Assembly (NCBI GenBank): GCA_003223515.1
Contig: QHVI01000065.1
Span: forward strand, 1-64,000
Length of the DNA stretch: 64,000 bases
From: Candidatus Angelobacter sp. Gp1-AA117
Lineage (GTDB): Bacteria > Acidobacteriota > Terriglobia > Terriglobales > Acidobacteriaceae
Direction of reading: 5' to 3'
The translations under genes and the position numbers were made by a program. Each line of letters begins with the position of its first letter. Positions within the stretch are counted from its first letter, which is position 1. Under the pieces are notes generated by a model. The model did no database searches, was not told where the DNA came from, and worked only from the letters and a program-made list of their open reading frames with translations. Positions 46,894-56,070 of this stretch are shown here, piece after piece.

Positions 46894-48519
46894 ATGAACA
46901 CCATGATGGATTACCCGCTCACTCTTGCCCCAGTGCTGGAGCGTGCGGGAATGCTGTTTCCGAATGGACAGATTATCTCCCGTCTACCTGACCGCTCTTT
47001 TCACCGTTATACATATCGTGAGTTTCGCGAGCGGGCGCGCCGCCTGGCCGAGTCTCTCACCGCTGCCGGGCTGCAGTGCGGTGAACGGGTAGCCACACTC
47101 ATGTGGAACCATTACGCGCATTTCGAGGCTTATTTTGGTGTTCCCATTGCAGGCGGCATTCTTCATCCACTGAATCTGCGCCTGCACCCGAATGAAGTTT
47201 CTTACATCGCCAACCATGCCCAGGATCGCTTCCTCATCGTGGATGACGTTCTTCTGCCGGTGCTGGAGAAATTCAAAGCCCAGACCAATTTTGAGCGGAT
47301 ATTTGTTGTGCGTCACTGCTCTGATCGTGTTCCCGAGGGTTTTGAAGATTACGAAGAATGGATCAGCAAGGCGACGGGGGATTTCCAATATCCCGATTTA
47401 CGCGAAACCGATGGCGCTTCCATGTGCTTTACCTCCGGAACCACCGGCAATCCTAAAGGAGTGGTTTACTCGCACCGCTCGATCATCCTGCACAGCCTTG
47501 CTGGAACCATGGCAGACAGTATGGGAGTGTCACAGCGCGACACCATTCTGGTGGGCTCGTCCATGTTTCATGCCAATGCCTGGGGACTGCCGTATACGGC
47601 CGCGCTGGTCGGCGCAAAGCTGGTTTTTCCCGGACCGAATCTCGATGCCGAGAGCCTCTTGAACCTGATGGAAGATGAGCACGTCACTGTGGCTGGCGCC
47701 GTTCCCACCATCTGGCTGCCGATTACCGAGATGCTGGCCAGCCAGAAGGGCCGCTGGAAGCGCGAACATACGCTGCGCATCATGTGTGGAGGCACCGCGC
47801 CACCGGAGGCGCTCATTCGCACTCTTGATGAGCACAAGTTGCACATTATTCATGCCTGGGGCATGACCGAGACTTCACCGGCGGCTACCATGTCAGTTCT
47901 GCGTCCGCACATGGACGACTGGCCGGAAGAGCAGCGCTATGCGATGCGCGCCAGACAGGGCTGGCCTCTGCCGTTTGTTGATCTCCGCATTATGACTCCG
48001 CATGGGGAGGCCCCTCACGATGGCCAGACCCCCGGCGAACTTGAAGTGCGCGGGCCGTGGGTGGCCGGTTCCTACTTCAACGCCCCCGAAACCAGAGATC
48101 GTTGGACGAAAGATGGCTGGTTCCGCACCGGAGACGTTGCCAGCATGGAACCCGACGGCTGTATCAAGCTGGTGGATCGCAGCAAAGACCTGATCAAGTC
48201 CGGCGGTGAATGGATCAGCTCCGTCGATCTGGAAAATGCATTGATGAGCCATCCCGCCGTACGTGAAGCCGGCGTGATTGCCATGCCCCATCCCAAATGG
48301 CAGGAGCGTCCACTGGCCGTAGTTGTGTTACGCGATGGCCAGCAGGCTTCTGCAGAAGAGCTACGAACATTTCTTGGTCAAAAGTTCGCAAAATGGCAAT
48401 TGCCCGACGACTTCGCCTTCGTCAAAGAACTGCCGCATACGTCGATAGGCAAACTCTCCAAAGTCGAACTGCGCAAACAATTCGCAAATTGGGATTGGCA
48501 AACACCTCAACACAGATGA
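46894..48519 (+). CDS. Fatty-acid--CoA ligase / AMP-dependent synthetase
   Basis: MCFTSGTTGNPKGVVYSHRS, HAWGMTETSPAAT, GWFRTGDVASMEPDGCIKLVDRSKDLIKSGGEWIS. Confidence 0.95.
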   Translation: MNTMMDYPLTLAPVLERAGMLFPNGQIISRLPDRSFHRYTYREFRERARRLAESLTAAGLQCGERVATLMWNHYAHFEAYFGVPIAGGILHPLNLRLHPNEVSYIANHAQDRFLIVDDVLLPVLEKFKAQTNFERIFVVRHCSDRVPEGFEDYEEWISKATGDFQYPDLRETDGASMCFTSGTTGNPKGVVYSHRSIILHSLAGTMADSMGVSQRDTILVGSSMFHANAWGLPYTAALVGAKLVFPGPNLDAESLLNLMEDEHVTVAGAVPTIWLPITEMLASQKGRWKREHTLRIMCGGTAPPEALIRTLDEHKLHIIHAWGMTETSPAATMSVLRPHMDDWPEEQRYAMRARQGWPLPFVDLRIMTPHGEAPHDGQTPGELEVRGPWVAGSYFNAPETRDRWTKDGWFRTGDVASMEPDGCIKLVDRSKDLIKSGGEWISSVDLENALMSHPAVREAGVIAMPHPKWQERPLAVVVLRDGQQASAEELRTFLGQKFAKWQLPDDFAFVKELPHTSIGKLSKVELRKQFANWDWQTPQHR

Positions 48520-48726
48520 CACAGATTAAACAGATCACCACAGATCATTTTTAATGCTCCTGTTTAATGCTCCTGTCTTATCTGTGGTGATCCGTGTTCA
48601 TCGGTGGTGAGATTTGGTTTTACCTAAAATGCTCTCCTGTGCAAAACATCTGTGGAAAACCTGCTCTAAATTCTCCAATTCCACATTGACGCAAACCCGT
48701 GAATCGCTGACAATCCAATTCACGCA

Positions 48727-49260
48727 ATGCTGATCTATCTCGCAGGTTCCATTGAATATTCTCCGGACTTAGGCAAAGGATGGCGCGCGCAAATCACGCC
48801 GCTGCTCCAGTCCCTGGGACACGATGTTTACGATCCTGCCAAAGACGAGATGAAGAACCTGAGCGAGACCGAGGTGAGGGAGTTCCGCTCGTGGAAGCAT
48901 AGTGATCTGCCGCGTTTCCAGCAGACCGTCCGCAAGATCATTGCCTATGATCTCGACCTGATCGAGCATCGCTGTGACGCGATTGTCTGCTACTGGGACT
49001 ATCACGCGGGCAAGGGCGCAGGCACCCAGGGAGAGTTGACCTTCGCGCACCGGCTGGGCATTCCTGTCTATCTGGTTTCGGTAATTCCTGTTGCAGAAAT
49101 CAGCGGCTGGCTTTTAGGATGCGCATCAGAAGTCTTTACCGGCTTCGATCAGTTTTGCGAGTTTATGAGCACGACGATGATTCTTATGGACCGCAACCGC
49201 CCTCGGCTGCGCGGAAAGAACTTTACAAATGCAAGCAAAGCAGAAATTCTTGCCAAATGA
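48727..49260 (+). CDS. Nucleoside 2-deoxyribosyltransferase-like protein
   Basis: MLIYLAGSIEYSPDLGKGWRAQI ... DLDLIEHRCDAIVCYWDYHAGKGAGTQGELTFAHRLGIPVYLV. Confidence 0.65.
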   Translation: MLIYLAGSIEYSPDLGKGWRAQITPLLQSLGHDVYDPAKDEMKNLSETEVREFRSWKHSDLPRFQQTVRKIIAYDLDLIEHRCDAIVCYWDYHAGKGAGTQGELTFAHRLGIPVYLVSVIPVAEISGWLLGCASEVFTGFDQFCEFMSTTMILMDRNRPRLRGKNFTNASKAEILAK

Positions 49261-49305
49261 GCCGGAATTTCGATGAAGACTAGAAATCGATAGGGGAAGT
49301 CTGGA

Positions 49306-49920
49306 ATGAATGCAATGCGGGGAAATCTTGGCTGGATTGAAGTAATCTGCGGACCCATGTTCAGCGGCAAGAGCGAAGAATTGATCCGGCGCTTGCGCCG
49401 CACCGAGATCGCCCGCCAGCGCGTGCAAATCTTCAAGCCCCAGATTGACCAGAGATACGCAACCGACCAGATCGTCTCCCACAATGATGCACGCATTCGT
49501 TCCGAGTGCGTAAGCACGGCCGCTGAAGTACAGACCAAGGTTGATTTGCGGACTGAAGTAATCGGGATCGATGAAGCCCAGTTCCTGGGCGACGGGATGG
49601 TTGATCTGGTGGTGCGGCTTGCCGATATGGGCAAACGCATCATCATCGCCGGCCTTGATACGGATTATTTAGGGCGTCCATTTCACCCCATGCCGGAACT
49701 GCTGGCGGTCGCTGACGAGATCCAGAAGACGCTCGCCATCTGCATGCAGTGCGGCAATCCCGCCAAACACACGCAGCGGCTGATCGCCAGTGAAGAACTC
49801 GTGGTAGTAGGCGCAGAAGGAATGTACGAAGCCCGCTGCCGCCGGTGCTTCGAACCAAACCTGGCAGCAGAAGAGATCAGAAGTAAGAAAAAAGCAGAGC
49901 TGGTGGCGACAGTGAAATAG
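49306..49920 (+). CDS. tdk: Thymidine kinase (type II)
   Basis: [56 protein letters not shown], zinc-ribbon Cys ([15 protein letters not shown]). Confidence 0.95.
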   Translation: MNAMRGNLGWIEVICGPMFSGKSEELIRRLRRTEIARQRVQIFKPQIDQRYATDQIVSHNDARIRSECVSTAAEVQTKVDLRTEVIGIDEAQFLGDGMVDLVVRLADMGKRIIIAGLDTDYLGRPFHPMPELLAVADEIQKTLAICMQCGNPAKHTQRLIASEELVVVGAEGMYEARCRRCFEPNLAAEEIRSKKKAELVATVK

Positions 49921-50106
49921 TTTTGGCTCTTGGCTCTTGGCTTTTAGCTATTGCTACCTTAGCGTCCTTTGCGGTTCATTCGCATTGATCTGTGCACTGG
50001 GAATAGTGCAAACCAGCTTCCCGCAAAAGCGGTACAATTTCCTTCCTGTAGAATTACCAATCCGAAATACCTGCTAATTCAGGCTCTTGCTCAAGAGGTG
50101 GTAGAA

Positions 50107-50595
50107 ATGAAAACTAAAATCAATGTCACGGTGAATGGTGTCTCGCACCAGGGTGAAGTCGAGCCGCGCATGCTGCTGGTCCACTACCTGCGTGACGCAC
50201 TCAACCTGACCGGCACTCATATTGGCTGTGAAACATCGCTGTGCGGGGCCTGCACCGTGCTGGTCGATGGACTGGCGGTAAAATCCTGCACCTTGTTTGC
50301 GGTCCAGTTAGATGGCTCGAAGGTCACCACCATCGAAGGACTGGCTGCCGAAGGCAAGCTGCATCCCGTGCAGGAAGGTTTCTGGGAGCACCACGGCCTG
50401 CAATGCGGCTACTGCACTCCCGGCATGATCATGACCGCGGCCCAGATACTGGAACGCAATCCTGATCCCAGTGACGAAGAGATCCGGCACGGCCTGGAGG
50501 GGAACCTCTGCCGCTGCACCGGCTACCAGCACATCGTCCAGGCAGTACAATGCGCTGCCAAAAAAATGAAATCTAAAACGGCTGTTGCCCGCTAA
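50107..50595 (+). CDS. (2Fe-2S)-binding small subunit of a molybdenum hydroxylase (CoxS-like)
   Basis: [28 protein letters not shown] and [26 protein letters not shown]. Confidence 0.93.
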   Translation: MKTKINVTVNGVSHQGEVEPRMLLVHYLRDALNLTGTHIGCETSLCGACTVLVDGLAVKSCTLFAVQLDGSKVTTIEGLAAEGKLHPVQEGFWEHHGLQCGYCTPGMIMTAAQILERNPDPSDEEIRHGLEGNLCRCTGYQHIVQAVQCAAKKMKSKTAVAR

Positions 50596-50609
50596 CCTCT
50601 GGAGGCCCC

Positions 50610-53027
50610 ATGGCGGAAAATTACGTAGGCAAAAGAGTAAAGCGTACTGAAGACCCGCGCCTCATTCAGGGTCTGGCCCATTATGTGGATGACATCAAGC
50701 TGCCGGACACGCTCCATGCTGTGTTCCTGCGCTCCATCTATGCGCATGCCCGCATTAAGAGCGTGGACACCAGCGCCGCCGCGAAGGTCCCCGGCGTTGT
50801 TGCCGTCTATACCGGCAAAGATGTTTCAGCCAAAATTGGCCCGGTGCCCTGCGCCGGCGCGCTGCCGGACTTGAAGACGCCTGATCACCGCGTGCTGGCC
50901 ACCAACAAGGTTTATTTTGTCGGACACCCGATTGCGGTTGTGGTGGCAGAAAACCGCTATGCTGCCAAAGACGCTGCCGATCTGATCCAGGTGGATTATG
51001 AAGAACTGCCGGTGGCGCTCGATGAAGAGAAGGCCACGCAACCCGGGAGTCCGGTGATTCATGAGCAGTTTGGCACCAACGTGGCTTATAAGCTGACCGC
51101 CGGTGAAGGCGACATTGAAGCCGCGCTGAAATCCGCAGACAAAGTCATCAAACAGCGCATCCTTAACCAGCGCCTTGCGCCCATTGCCATGGAGCCGCGT
51201 GGCGTTCTGGTCCGTTATTATCCCGGCGAGCAGGAACTCACCATGTGGACCTCCACCCAGATTCCCCACCTGGCGCGCACCCAGATCGCACTGATGCTGG
51301 GTTTCCCTGAGAACAAGTTCCGTCTGATCGCCCCGGAAGTGGGCGGCGGCTTCGGTTCCAAGCTGAACGTCTATGCTGAAGAGGCGCTGCTGGGCTGGAT
51401 TGCCATGCAACTGAACCGTCCGGTGAAGTGGATTGAATCACGGCGCGAAAACATCCAGGCCACCATCCATGGACGCGGCCAGACTGGCTATCTGGAAATC
51501 GGCTATAAGAAGGATGGCACGATCACCGGACTGCGTTACAACGTCTTTGCTGATCTCGGCTCTTACTTCCAGCTATTGACTCCGGCCATTCCCACTTTGA
51601 CCGGACTGATGCTCTCCGGCTGCTACAAAATTCCCGCGATCCAGATCAACGTGACCGGCGTCTTTACTAACAAGATGGCCACGGATGCCTATCGCGGCGC
51701 CGGACGCCCCGAAGCGACATACGTTGTGGAGCGCGCACTCGACCTGGTGGCCGCCGATATGGGCAAGGACCCGGTGGAGGTGCGCCGCAAGAACTTTCCC
51801 GCGCCCAGCGAATTTCCATTCAAGACCGCAACCGGACTTTTCTATGACAGCGGCAACTACGAAGGTGCGCTGAAGAAGGCCCTCGACATCTCCGGCTACC
51901 ACAAATTGCGCGACGAGCAGGCCAAGGCACGCAAGGAAGGCCGACTGATCGGCATCGGTGTGTCCACCTATGTAGAAATCTGCGCGCTCGGGCCATCGCA
52001 GGCCATGCCTGCCGGAGGCTGGGAGAGCGCCACCGTAAGGATCGAGCCGACCGGGAAAGTCACGGTCCTGACCGGTGCTTCTCCTCATGGCCAGGGACAG
52101 GAAACCTCATTCGCGCAGCTGGCTGCCGACCAGTTGGGCGTGCATATTAATGATGTGACCGTCATCCACGGTGATACCTCCATTGTGCAGTACGGTATCG
52201 GCACCTTCGGCAGCCGCGCTACCGCCGTAGGCGGCACCGCAGTCTGGTACGCCATTGAAAAACTGAAAGAAAAAGCCAACAAGATTGCTCATCATTTGCT
52301 TGAGGCCGGTGAAGGAAAGGTCACTTTCAAAGACGGCAAGTTCTCGGTCGAAGCTCCCAAAGTGAAAGCCGCCTCCGTGCCTGAGCCTGTCCTTCCGGCT
52401 GCGGGTATGGCGCCGGGCGCATCGTTGCCTGATCCGGAGCCGCATGGAAAACACGTCTCGCTTCAAGATGTAGCCTTGGCAGCACACCTGGCCAAGAGCC
52501 TGCCGCAAGACATGGAACCGGGACTCTCAGCAACGTACTTCTTCGAGCCGAAGAATTTCACCTTTCCTTTTGGCACACACATCGCCGTGGTGGAGATTGA
52601 CCGCGAGACCGGCGAGATTCACTTCCAGCGCTACGTCGCCGTCGACGACTGCGGCAAAGTCATCAATCCAATGCTGGTAGATGGACAGGTGCAGGGCGGC
52701 ATCGTGCAGGCGCTGGGGCAGGCGCTGTTTGAAGAAGTAGTTTATGACGACCAGGGACAGCTCGTCAGCGGGACGCTCATGGATTATGCCGTGCCGCGCG
52801 CCAGCAACATTCCATGGATGGAACTCGACCGCACGGAGACGCCCACGGACGTGAATCCCATGGGCGTGAAAGGCGTTGGTGAGGCCGGTACTATCGGCGC
52901 AACGCCTGCCATCGTGGCCGCCGTGGTTGACGCGCTCTCGCCCCTCGGAGTGCGCCATCTCGACATGCCCATCAAGCCGGAAACTGTCTGGCGCATTATC
53001 GGCAAGAACAAGACCGGAGCCGCGTAA
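50610..53027 (+). CDS. Molybdopterin-binding large subunit of a xanthine dehydrogenase/CoxL-family enzyme
   Basis: VGKRVKRTEDPRLIQGLAHYVDDI; VGGGFGSK; DAYRGAGRPEATYVVER; GVGEAGTIGATPAIVAAVVDAL. Confidence 0.93.
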   Translation: MAENYVGKRVKRTEDPRLIQGLAHYVDDIKLPDTLHAVFLRSIYAHARIKSVDTSAAAKVPGVVAVYTGKDVSAKIGPVPCAGALPDLKTPDHRVLATNKVYFVGHPIAVVVAENRYAAKDAADLIQVDYEELPVALDEEKATQPGSPVIHEQFGTNVAYKLTAGEGDIEAALKSADKVIKQRILNQRLAPIAMEPRGVLVRYYPGEQELTMWTSTQIPHLARTQIALMLGFPENKFRLIAPEVGGGFGSKLNVYAEEALLGWIAMQLNRPVKWIESRRENIQATIHGRGQTGYLEIGYKKDGTITGLRYNVFADLGSYFQLLTPAIPTLTGLMLSGCYKIPAIQINVTGVFTNKMATDAYRGAGRPEATYVVERALDLVAADMGKDPVEVRRKNFPAPSEFPFKTATGLFYDSGNYEGALKKALDISGYHKLRDEQAKARKEGRLIGIGVSTYVEICALGPSQAMPAGGWESATVRIEPTGKVTVLTGASPHGQGQETSFAQLAADQLGVHINDVTVIHGDTSIVQYGIGTFGSRATAVGGTAVWYAIEKLKEKANKIAHHLLEAGEGKVTFKDGKFSVEAPKVKAASVPEPVLPAAGMAPGASLPDPEPHGKHVSLQDVALAAHLAKSLPQDMEPGLSATYFFEPKNFTFPFGTHIAVVEIDRETGEIHFQRYVAVDDCGKVINPMLVDGQVQGGIVQALGQALFEEVVYDDQGQLVSGTLMDYAVPRASNIPWMELDRTETPTDVNPMGVKGVGEAGTIGATPAIVAAVVDALSPLGVRHLDMPIKPETVWRIIGKNKTGAA

Positions 53028-53127
53028 ATGCGCTTTAGCGCAATTGGTGGAAGAGCGGGCCTTCAGGCCCGCGTTACAGGATGAAAGAGAAAGGGCTTTA
53101 GCCCTGGTGAAATGACCGGAGAACACC

Positions 53128-53991
53128 ATGATTCCTACTCAATTCGAATACGTTGCCGCCAAGAGCCTCGACGAAGCGCTCTCGTTGCTGGGCAAGCATA
53201 AAGATGATGCCAAGCTCCTGGCCGGAGGCCACAGCCTGATTCCGGCAATGAAACTCCGGCTGGCGCAGCCGCAAGTGCTGATCGACATCAGCCGCATCAA
53301 AGACCTTTCTTATATTCGCGAAGAGAAAGGCCAGGTGCGCATCGGATCCATGACCACGCATTACCAGATCGAGTCTTCCGATCTTTTGCGCCGCATCTGT
53401 CCGCTGCTTCCCGAGACTGCCACTCATCTGGGTGATGTCCAAGTGCGCAACAAAGGAACCATCGGCGGCAGCCTCGCCCACTCCGATCCGGCGGCTGACT
53501 GGCCAGCCGCGGTGCTCGCCTTGGATGCGGAGATTGTCGTTGCCGGGCCCAAAGGCGAGCGCGCCATAAAGGCCGATAAATTCTTTGTCGATCTGCTGAC
53601 CACCGCGCTGGAGCAAGGCGAGATTCTGCGCGAAGTCCGCTTCAACACTCCGCAGGGAACCGTGGGTCAGAGCTATGTAAAAGTCCGCCATCCCGCTTCG
53701 GGATTTGCCGTTGTTGGTGTTGCCGTGAACCTCTCGGTGAATGGCGGCAAGTGCCAGTCAGCAGGAGTCGGCATTACCGGAGTAGCGCCCAAGGCCTACC
53801 GCGCGAGCGGAGTAGAGAAGGCGTTACAAGGCAATGCGCTGGATGCGAAGACGCTCAGCGTAGCCGCAGCCCATGCGAGCGACGGAGTAGATGCGAACAC
53901 AGACCTGTTTGCTTCTGGCGAATACCGCCGCCACCTGGCAGAGGTCTACACGCGCCGCGCGTTGGGAACCGCAGTCTCAAGGGCGAAATGA
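53128..53991 (+). CDS. FAD-binding medium subunit of a molybdenum hydroxylase (CoxM-like)
   Basis: LLAGGHSLIPAMKLRLAQP, TIGGSLAHSDPAADWPA, RHPASGFAVVGVAV. Confidence 0.92.
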   Translation: MIPTQFEYVAAKSLDEALSLLGKHKDDAKLLAGGHSLIPAMKLRLAQPQVLIDISRIKDLSYIREEKGQVRIGSMTTHYQIESSDLLRRICPLLPETATHLGDVQVRNKGTIGGSLAHSDPAADWPAAVLALDAEIVVAGPKGERAIKADKFFVDLLTTALEQGEILREVRFNTPQGTVGQSYVKVRHPASGFAVVGVAVNLSVNGGKCQSAGVGITGVAPKAYRASGVEKALQGNALDAKTLSVAAAHASDGVDANTDLFASGEYRRHLAEVYTRRALGTAVSRAK

Positions 53992-54400
53992 TTTTGATTA
54001 ACCACAGCGTAGCGAAGCCACAACCAAAACCTTTTACCGCAGAGGACGCAGAGGACGCAAAGGTAACAAAAGTAGTTGATGTGTATTGAATTTGGCGGTG
54101 TGTTGCTCCCTATGGACCGCACCCGCCCTTGGCCAATGTCACTTACTTTGCACATTCGAGCATGAATTAAGAGAATTTTCGCATGGGCGGGCGGCAGCGG
54201 GGCAGATTCCTCCGCCCTACTCACGCGCTGAAGAAAACGCGCGTGAGCTTAACGGGCGTTCGGAATGACATTTCTCACTGGGATACAGCATGGTCTTCCC
54301 TAAAGTAAGTGGCATTACCCGCCCTTGGCTGCGCGGGAGAATTCGTCGCAAGCAGGGAAGAATTCGAATGTTAGTAATACAGAGGAAAGGAGGGAACAGA
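53992..54400. repeat. Dispersed repeat (CGCAGAGR type) interrupted by a MITE-like element
   Basis: CACAGCGTAGCGAAGCCACAACC...GTAGTTGATGTGTATTGAATTTGGCGGTGTGTTGCTCC...[element]...CCCGCCCTTGGCTGCGCGGGAGAATTCGTCGCAAGCAGGGAAGAATTCGAATGTTAGTAATACAGAGGA; uninterrupted equivalent at 60991-61142. Confidence 0.9.
54134..54317. mobile_element. MITE-like element, copy A (non-coding, ~184 bp, TIRs, 12-bp target duplication)
   Basis: Ends AATGTCACTTACTTT ... AAAGTAAGTGGCATTA; direct repeats CCCGCCCTTGGC at 54122-54133 and 54318-54329; second copy at 61458-61639. Confidence 0.85.
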
Positions 54401-54461
54401 GGATTTTTGATTTCCTCTGCTTACCCGGTTCCTCTGTGTGAAAAGCTTTTCTTGAGACCAG

Positions 54462-54911
54462 ATGAAAATTGAAGGAAGTCACAAGATTTCTGCATCGAGA
54501 GCGCGCGTCTTTGAAGCGCTGAATGATCCTGCTGTCTTACAGAAATGCATTCCTGGCTGTGAGTCGCTGGAGAAGACTTCTGAGAATCACTACAACGCCA
54601 AACTTTCAGCAGGAGTAGGCGCAATCAAAAGTAAATTCACCGCTACAGTAATTATTTCCGATCTGGTAGCGCCCTCACATTACAAACTCACGGTTGAAGG
54701 CAAAGGCCAGCCGGGCTTCGTGAAGGGTTCCGGCGATCTCAGCCTGGAAGAATTCGAGGGCGGAACGGAGATCAAGTACACAGGCGAGGTCAACGTAGGT
54801 GGCGTGATCGCCAGCGTCGGCCAGCGCATGATCCAATCCACGGCCAACATGCTGGCCGGAAAATTCTTCACCGCACTCGAATCAGAAACCAAGGCTGAAT
54901 CTACCCCGTAA
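54462..54911 (+). CDS. CoxG-like SRPBCC family protein
   Basis: MKIEGSHKISASRARVFEALNDPAVLQKCIPGCESLEKTSENHYNAKLSAGVGAIKSKFTATV...GGVIASVGQRMIQSTANMLAGKFFTAL. Confidence 0.92.
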   Translation: MKIEGSHKISASRARVFEALNDPAVLQKCIPGCESLEKTSENHYNAKLSAGVGAIKSKFTATVIISDLVAPSHYKLTVEGKGQPGFVKGSGDLSLEEFEGGTEIKYTGEVNVGGVIASVGQRMIQSTANMLAGKFFTALESETKAESTP

Positions 54912-54927
54912 ATTGATTCCATAAAAA

Positions 54928-54960
54928 GGGGAACTGCGGGCCGGAAGCCCGCAGTTCCTC
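54928..54960. terminator. Bidirectional terminator-like hairpin between coxG-like gene and the 1451-aa gene
   Basis: GGAACTGCGGGC-cggaa-GCCCGCAGTTCC. Confidence 0.65.
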
Positions 54961-54972
54961 AGGACTATAGGA

Positions 54973-56070
54973 CTATGGTGAAGTAATGGTGAAGTTGTCA
55001 TACTTCACATTGGTGTCATAGTTTTCCATGCCCGGCACACCGGTTGTAATCTGGCTTGCAGAGCTATCGTCGAAGACGATCTTCTGCACCCCGTTCAGCC
55101 ACACTTCGAGATGCACCGGACTGGCGCCCGATACCAGCAGCTTCAGGTTGTAGCTGGTATTAGGGACAATTCCGGCGGCTATGGCGGCCAGTTGTGTCCA
55201 GCCCCAATCGTTGCGTCGGTAGAGATAGATGTTGCCATCGGTTGCGATTTGGGCCGTATACAAATTACGGTCAAAATTTGCCGGGTCACTGCTGCGTGCC
55301 ACCAGTCCCGAATCGAGTGAGCCTGAGGGCACGATTATGTCAGCGGACACCGAGTAGTTGTTGGTTCCCACGGCCGGCACGAGTGCAGCCCAGTTGCCTG
55401 TGCCGCTGGAGGTCATGGTACCGGAGACTGCGAGGTTTCCATCTGTGGAGAAGCTCCCGTGCTGGACGGTCCACGCGGTTCCCAGTCCGGTTGTGCGGTT
55501 GAAGTCATCCACAAACAGCGGAGCGGCGGTCACGGTGAAGTTGTCATACTTCACGTTGGTGTCATAGTTTTGCAGGCCGGGTATGCCGGTCCTGATCTGG
55601 CTGGCGGAATTGTCGTCAAAGACGATCTTCCGTACTCCGTTGACCCACGCTTCCAGATGGACGGGGTCAGCGCCGGACACCAGGAGCCTCAAGTTGAAGC
55701 TGGTGTTGGCGACAATGCCGGCGGGCGCTGAAGCCAGTTGTGTCCATCCCCAGTCAATACGTCGATAGAGATGGACGCTGCCATCGGTAGAGATTTGGGC
55801 CGCATACAGGTCCTGGTCGAAACTGGCAGCGCTGCTGCGCGCCACCAGCCCCGAAAACTGCGAACCCGCCGGCACGATCAAGTCAGCCGCTACCGAGTAG
55901 TTATTTGTTCCCAGGGCGGGCACGACTGCTGCCCAGTTGCCTGTACCGGTACCCGTCATGGTGCCGGCCACGGCAAAGCTTCCGTCTGTGGTGAAACTAC
56001 CAGGACTGACGGCCCAGTTGGCGCCGAGCCCGGTTGTGCGATTGAAGCTGTCTGCAAAAAGAGCCGCCTG
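54973..56070. repeat. Intragenic tandem duplication (~545 bp units) in the 1451-aa ORF
   Basis: Translated units align closely over their length: FNRTTGLG..NWAA.VPA.GTNNYSV.AD.IVP.GS..SGLVARSS..FD..LY.AQI.TDG..YLYRR.DWGWTQLA.. Confidence 0.9.

Noticed and set aside
54083-54268. Short ORFs within the MITE-like element as a transposase
   Set aside because: Too short, no conserved motifs; element is non-coding.
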